Part shown: positions 61,322 through 64,000 of the stretch, piece by piece
Position numbering within the stretch: the stretch's first letter is position 1
How the letters are laid out: each line of letters opens with the position of its first letter
Assembly (NCBI RefSeq): GCF_028389875.1
Contig: NC_084664.1
Coordinates: 37,396,323-37,460,322, forward strand
Source of the DNA: Rhea pennata
Taxonomy: Eukaryota > Chordata > Aves > Rheiformes > Rheidae
Direction: 5' to 3'
Length of the DNA stretch: 64,000 nucleotides
Notes under the pieces: model-generated
Databases searched by the model: none
The model's input: only the letters and a program-made list of their open reading frames with translations
What the model was told of the DNA's origin: nothing
Translations under genes and position numbers: made by a program

Positions 61322-62837
61322 ATGGCCAATGGCAGAGGCCGCCCCAGGCCCCTTGGGAACCTCACTGAGCATCGGCTCAAACTTCCCTCTCCTCCCCTCC
61401 CCCCCAAAAATGGGTCTAAGGATAGAAAAGGAGGGAGGGCTGCTGGGAATTGGGTTGCGACCTCATATTCGCTCTACGTATGCGGAAAAAGAAAGGGGAG
61501 GTATAGATCGGGCATCCGTCTGTCCCAGGGCACCTATCCGTCTATAGGGAGAGAGGGCGGCAACCAGCAAGACCATTTCAGCACCCTTCAAAGAGGCGTC
61601 CGGCGAAATGCTAACCTAGGGGAGACTTGGACGGAAACCAGTGTTCCGCACCACTAGCAGCAGCCCCACGAGGAGCTGCCTTCTGTATTTCTGCAGGTGC
61701 ATTTCCAGCCGGATCGTACGTCGCTGTGTTCTCATGCTTGTTTGTTGTTTCTCTTCTGAAGCTCCAAAGACTCCTCTACCCTGCCACCTCTCTCTGCTCA
61801 CACACCAAACCCGCAGCTCCTCCCATCCACACTGCAACATCCTCTCCTGGGTGCAAGGCTCTCCTCCTGCTATTAGGTCAGCCCTTACCCCCGATCCATC
61901 TCCAAGGCCTCTCCGTGGCCAGCAAAAACTGAAGAACTGTTTATCTATACACCCGTAGTATTATTTCTATTTGCTTTCCTTTACTGCGCAGGCATAAATG
62001 GGTAAGAGCTCTCTGGAAATGTTCAGTTCCTTAAACTCCAGTGGAGACGTGGCGGGGAGGAGTAGCAACAACACTCCAGAGGCATTTATGGAATTACACT
62101 GCACCATTTTTGGCTGTGGTAACGAATGTAAACACATTTATTTCATTCTTATAAAACAGTTGTGATAAATACTGCATAAGGCAGAGAAAAAGGCAGGCCG
62201 CTGGGACTGTTTACTAATAGAAGAGCTGGCGTCTTTTCAGGGCTTTTTTACAACAGCTGTCCAAGAAAAAAAAAAATGTGTGTTTTACTATAAATAGATC
62301 TAGTTTACTCGTAAATCTCGCCAAATTACAACACCTCTCTTACAACCTCCTGCATCCCGGAATCTTTTTTTTTCTCTCTCTCCCCCGCTTTTCGTGCCAT
62401 TGTTCAGCACAGATCCGTCTCTTTTGTTACATTGTCTCTCTCGCAGTGCTTCGGATTTTTGCTGCCAACACTGCGCGTGGGAGCAACATAGTAAGGATGG
62501 CCAGAGCAGAGAGAAAAATTCCCCTCCACAGCCAGGCGAGCGGAGCTGCCCACTCTCCGCGCCCAGAGGCGCCGGCGGCCCCCTCTCCCTACCGAGCCCC
62601 TTTCGTCGCTCGTTGCGGGCCGGGGTGCAGAAAGCGCCGTTTCCTGTCCAGAGCCGGGAGCGAAGGGGGCAATTCCGGTGCTTAAGACTTTTCCGTGGGA
62701 GATCTCGCATGCCCCCACCCCCCAGTGCCCCCACTATGGCCCCAGGGCTCACCAGGAGAGGCTTAGGCGACTTCTGATTGCTGAATCGCCCGATTTGTTT
62801 AAATCGAGTATGGGAAAAGTTTAAATCTCGTAGCGTA

Positions 62838-62949
62838 TTTTTCTTTTTCTTTCTTTTCTTTTTTTTCTTTTTCTTTAAAAAAAGAAAGAAAGAAAGAAAA
62901 AAGCATCGTCAGTATTCAGATATCTGGGAAAAAAAAAAAAAAAAAAAAA
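62838..62949. repeat. TTTC/GAAA inverted simple tract and A run
   Basis: A (TTTC)-rich stretch (about 62838-62877) is followed directly by its complement (AAAG)n (62878-62901), so the strand can fold back. A 21-A run follows at 62929-62949. Length errors in the assembly are likely here. Confidence 0.85.
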
Positions 62950-63429
62950 GAGAGTACACGCTTATTGCAATCCAATTTAAGCCAGTGCCACAGGAGTTAA
63001 AATATCGGTGAGGCTGCTTGCTTTCCGCAGAGCCGGGACTGGAGCAGAGAGAAGGACAAGAAGCAGGGCGGAGGTTTCGCCGCGTCCGCAGCTCAGCCAA
63101 GCTGTTGTTTTAAAAGAGCAATAAAAATGAATTATGACTAAACGCCTTCTCACTTAATGGTTTTAGACGGGGATCCCCAGCCCCGGCAAATACGTAAGAG
63201 GATTTTTATTTGTGCATGTGTTCCTGCAATTGATCTCTTTGATGACATTCTCATTCATAGAAAGAGTTTGATTTATGACTTTCGGAAGAATTGCGTTCAG
63301 CCTTTCCAGCTATAACCCACGCAGCTCAGCTCCACAACGTGTTGCAGAGCTGGTAGACAGCCCTCCTCGCACGAACGGGCAGCGAAGTGCCTTCCCCAGC
63401 CCCTCGCTCAGGCTGCGCTCTCGTGTGCA

Positions 63430-63492
63430 CAGGCACACTCTCACACTCGCACACGCACACATACACGCGCACACCCGCGCGCGCGCGCGCGC
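63430..63492. repeat. (CA)n/(CG)n alternating purine-pyrimidine tract
   Basis: CACACTCGCACACGCACAC-type repeats lead into a pure CG run at 63476-63492. Alternating CG of this length can adopt Z-DNA. Confidence 0.85.
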
Positions 63493-64000
63493 AGAGGGAC
63501 CAGCGACCCCTCGGGCTCCGCTCGCCCCGGAGCGGGGAGCCCCCGGCTCGCATCTGTTGCTCGGCTTCAGCCCGCCCGGCACGGCTCGCCCTGCGCGCCG
63601 GGCTCGGCGGGGCCGCTCAGCGAGCCGCAGGCGATTTGCCGGAGCTTTCTTTGCGCCCATCCGTGCTGCCTCGAGCGCGGAGTGGGCAGCCCCGAGGAAA
63701 TTTCAGCTCGGAAAGTAAGAGTTCCCCCTTTTCGTTATCAGCCACTGCCCTCGCAATCGGGCTTAAAGAGAAAATATCTTGCGCACTTCCCCTCAAAAGA
63801 ACCGAGTGGGGGGTGCGATTCTCTCTAATGCCTTTTTTCCCTGCTTTTATGTCACCTTTTTGATTTTATCAGTAATAACTTTTTTCCTTCTCTTTTTTAG
63901 GGCTGTTTTCTTGGACCACTCAGCACGTGAGCACTAATCAAACTCATTCTCTGTGAGCATTTATATTTTTAAGATACTCTTCCTGAAACAGCTTGCTGGT

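Larger units (their letters stand above)
59285..61350. other. CpG island over HOXA1 exon 1 and the divergent promoter
   Basis: Dense CpG runs from the HOXA1 intron through exon 1 and past the start region to the first kilobase of the HOXA1-HOXA2 interval. This composition produces long open frames on both strands that are not genes. Within it lie (CGGCG)n at 60346-60386, (GGGCA)n at 60395-60412 and (CCCG)n at 60430-60452. Confidence 0.85.
61350..63900. other. HOXA1-HOXA2 intergenic interval
   Basis: No protein gene is visible. The stretch contains a TC/GA inverted tract (62838-62901), a 21-base A run (62929-62949), an AATAAA on the plus strand (63120-63125), a CpG-rich block at about 62520-62680 and another at 63360-63710 with a CA/CG tract. 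The sequence at about 62940-63300 is free of repeats and looks like a conserved element. HOXA2 itself, expected on the minus strand, is not reached. Confidence 0.7.
60360..64000 (+). ncRNA. HOTAIRM1: Candidate HOTAIRM1 lncRNA, antisense to HOXA1, partial
   Basis: HOTAIRM1 is an established lncRNA transcribed divergently from the HOXA1 promoter towards HOXA2, and it acts in cis on the 3' HOXA genes. In the matching position here, the plus strand has a strong donor, CAGG|GTGAGT (60524|60525), ending a putative exon 1. A strong acceptor with a long pyrimidine tract and TTTTTTAG lies at 63900, opening a putative last exon at 63901 that runs off the window. A weaker optional acceptor, TTTCTGCAG, is at 61696. 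Start, exon order and expression are inferred from position and splice signals. I could not align this to the known RNA. Confidence 0.5.

Noticed and set aside
60995-61657. 220-codon plus-strand open frame
   Set aside because: Compositional frame in the CpG island; no recognisable protein and no start context or domain.
63901-64000. HOXA2 3' end
   Set aside because: No HOXA2 coding sequence or homeobox is seen before the window ends; only the expected position suggests it is close.

Overview
This window is vertebrate, most likely bird, nuclear DNA from the 3' flank of the HOXA cluster. Two lines of evidence support this. HOXA1 is intact on the minus strand at the right (CDS 58691-60121, two exons). 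The only recognisable interspersed repeats are two old CR1 LINE fragments (about 25390-25512 and 26733-27196) of the type typical of birds and other sauropsids. The class assignment is inference; the gene assignment is secure.

Layout. Positions 1-57,590 hold no protein gene that I can support. This is the gene desert beyond HOXA1, which in other amniotes separates HOXA1 from SKAP2; SKAP2 itself is not seen here. The desert is AT-rich and repeat-poor. It holds several islands of nuclear-receptor half-sites: a DR2 cluster near 2.1-2.3 kb, a DR5 at 10.3 kb, a DR3 at 36.9 kb, a DR2 beside a TCF/LEF site at 40.9 kb, a half-site cluster at 44.8 kb and a perfect-consensus DR5 at 46.6 kb. At 55,639-55,655 lies an exact copy, as I recall its sequence, of the classical HOXA1 3' retinoic acid response element. 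CpG-rich blocks sit at 52.84-53.42, 54.81-55.03 and 55.17-55.47 kb.

The HOXA1 transcript can be drawn from a TATA-like TTTAAA (60330-60335) through exon 1, a 462-bp intron and exon 2 to an AATAAA at 57616-57621. The 3'UTR carries a miR-99/100 seed site, and two let-7 seed sites lie in the last codons. Relative to human HOXA1, the first of the two N-terminal Met codons is absent, a uORF stop overlaps the remaining ATG, and the histidine run is broken up.

From about 60.36 kb rightwards on the plus strand, the HOXA1-HOXA2 interval shows a divergent promoter, a strong splice donor (60524|60525) and a strong acceptor (63900|63901). This fits the antisense lncRNA HOTAIRM1. HOXA2 coding sequence is not reached.

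Overall reading (inference): the desert is a distributed retinoic-acid and Wnt responsive control region acting on HOXA1 and the 3' HOXA genes. All motif calls were made by eye. Conservation, ChIP and expression data would be needed to establish function.
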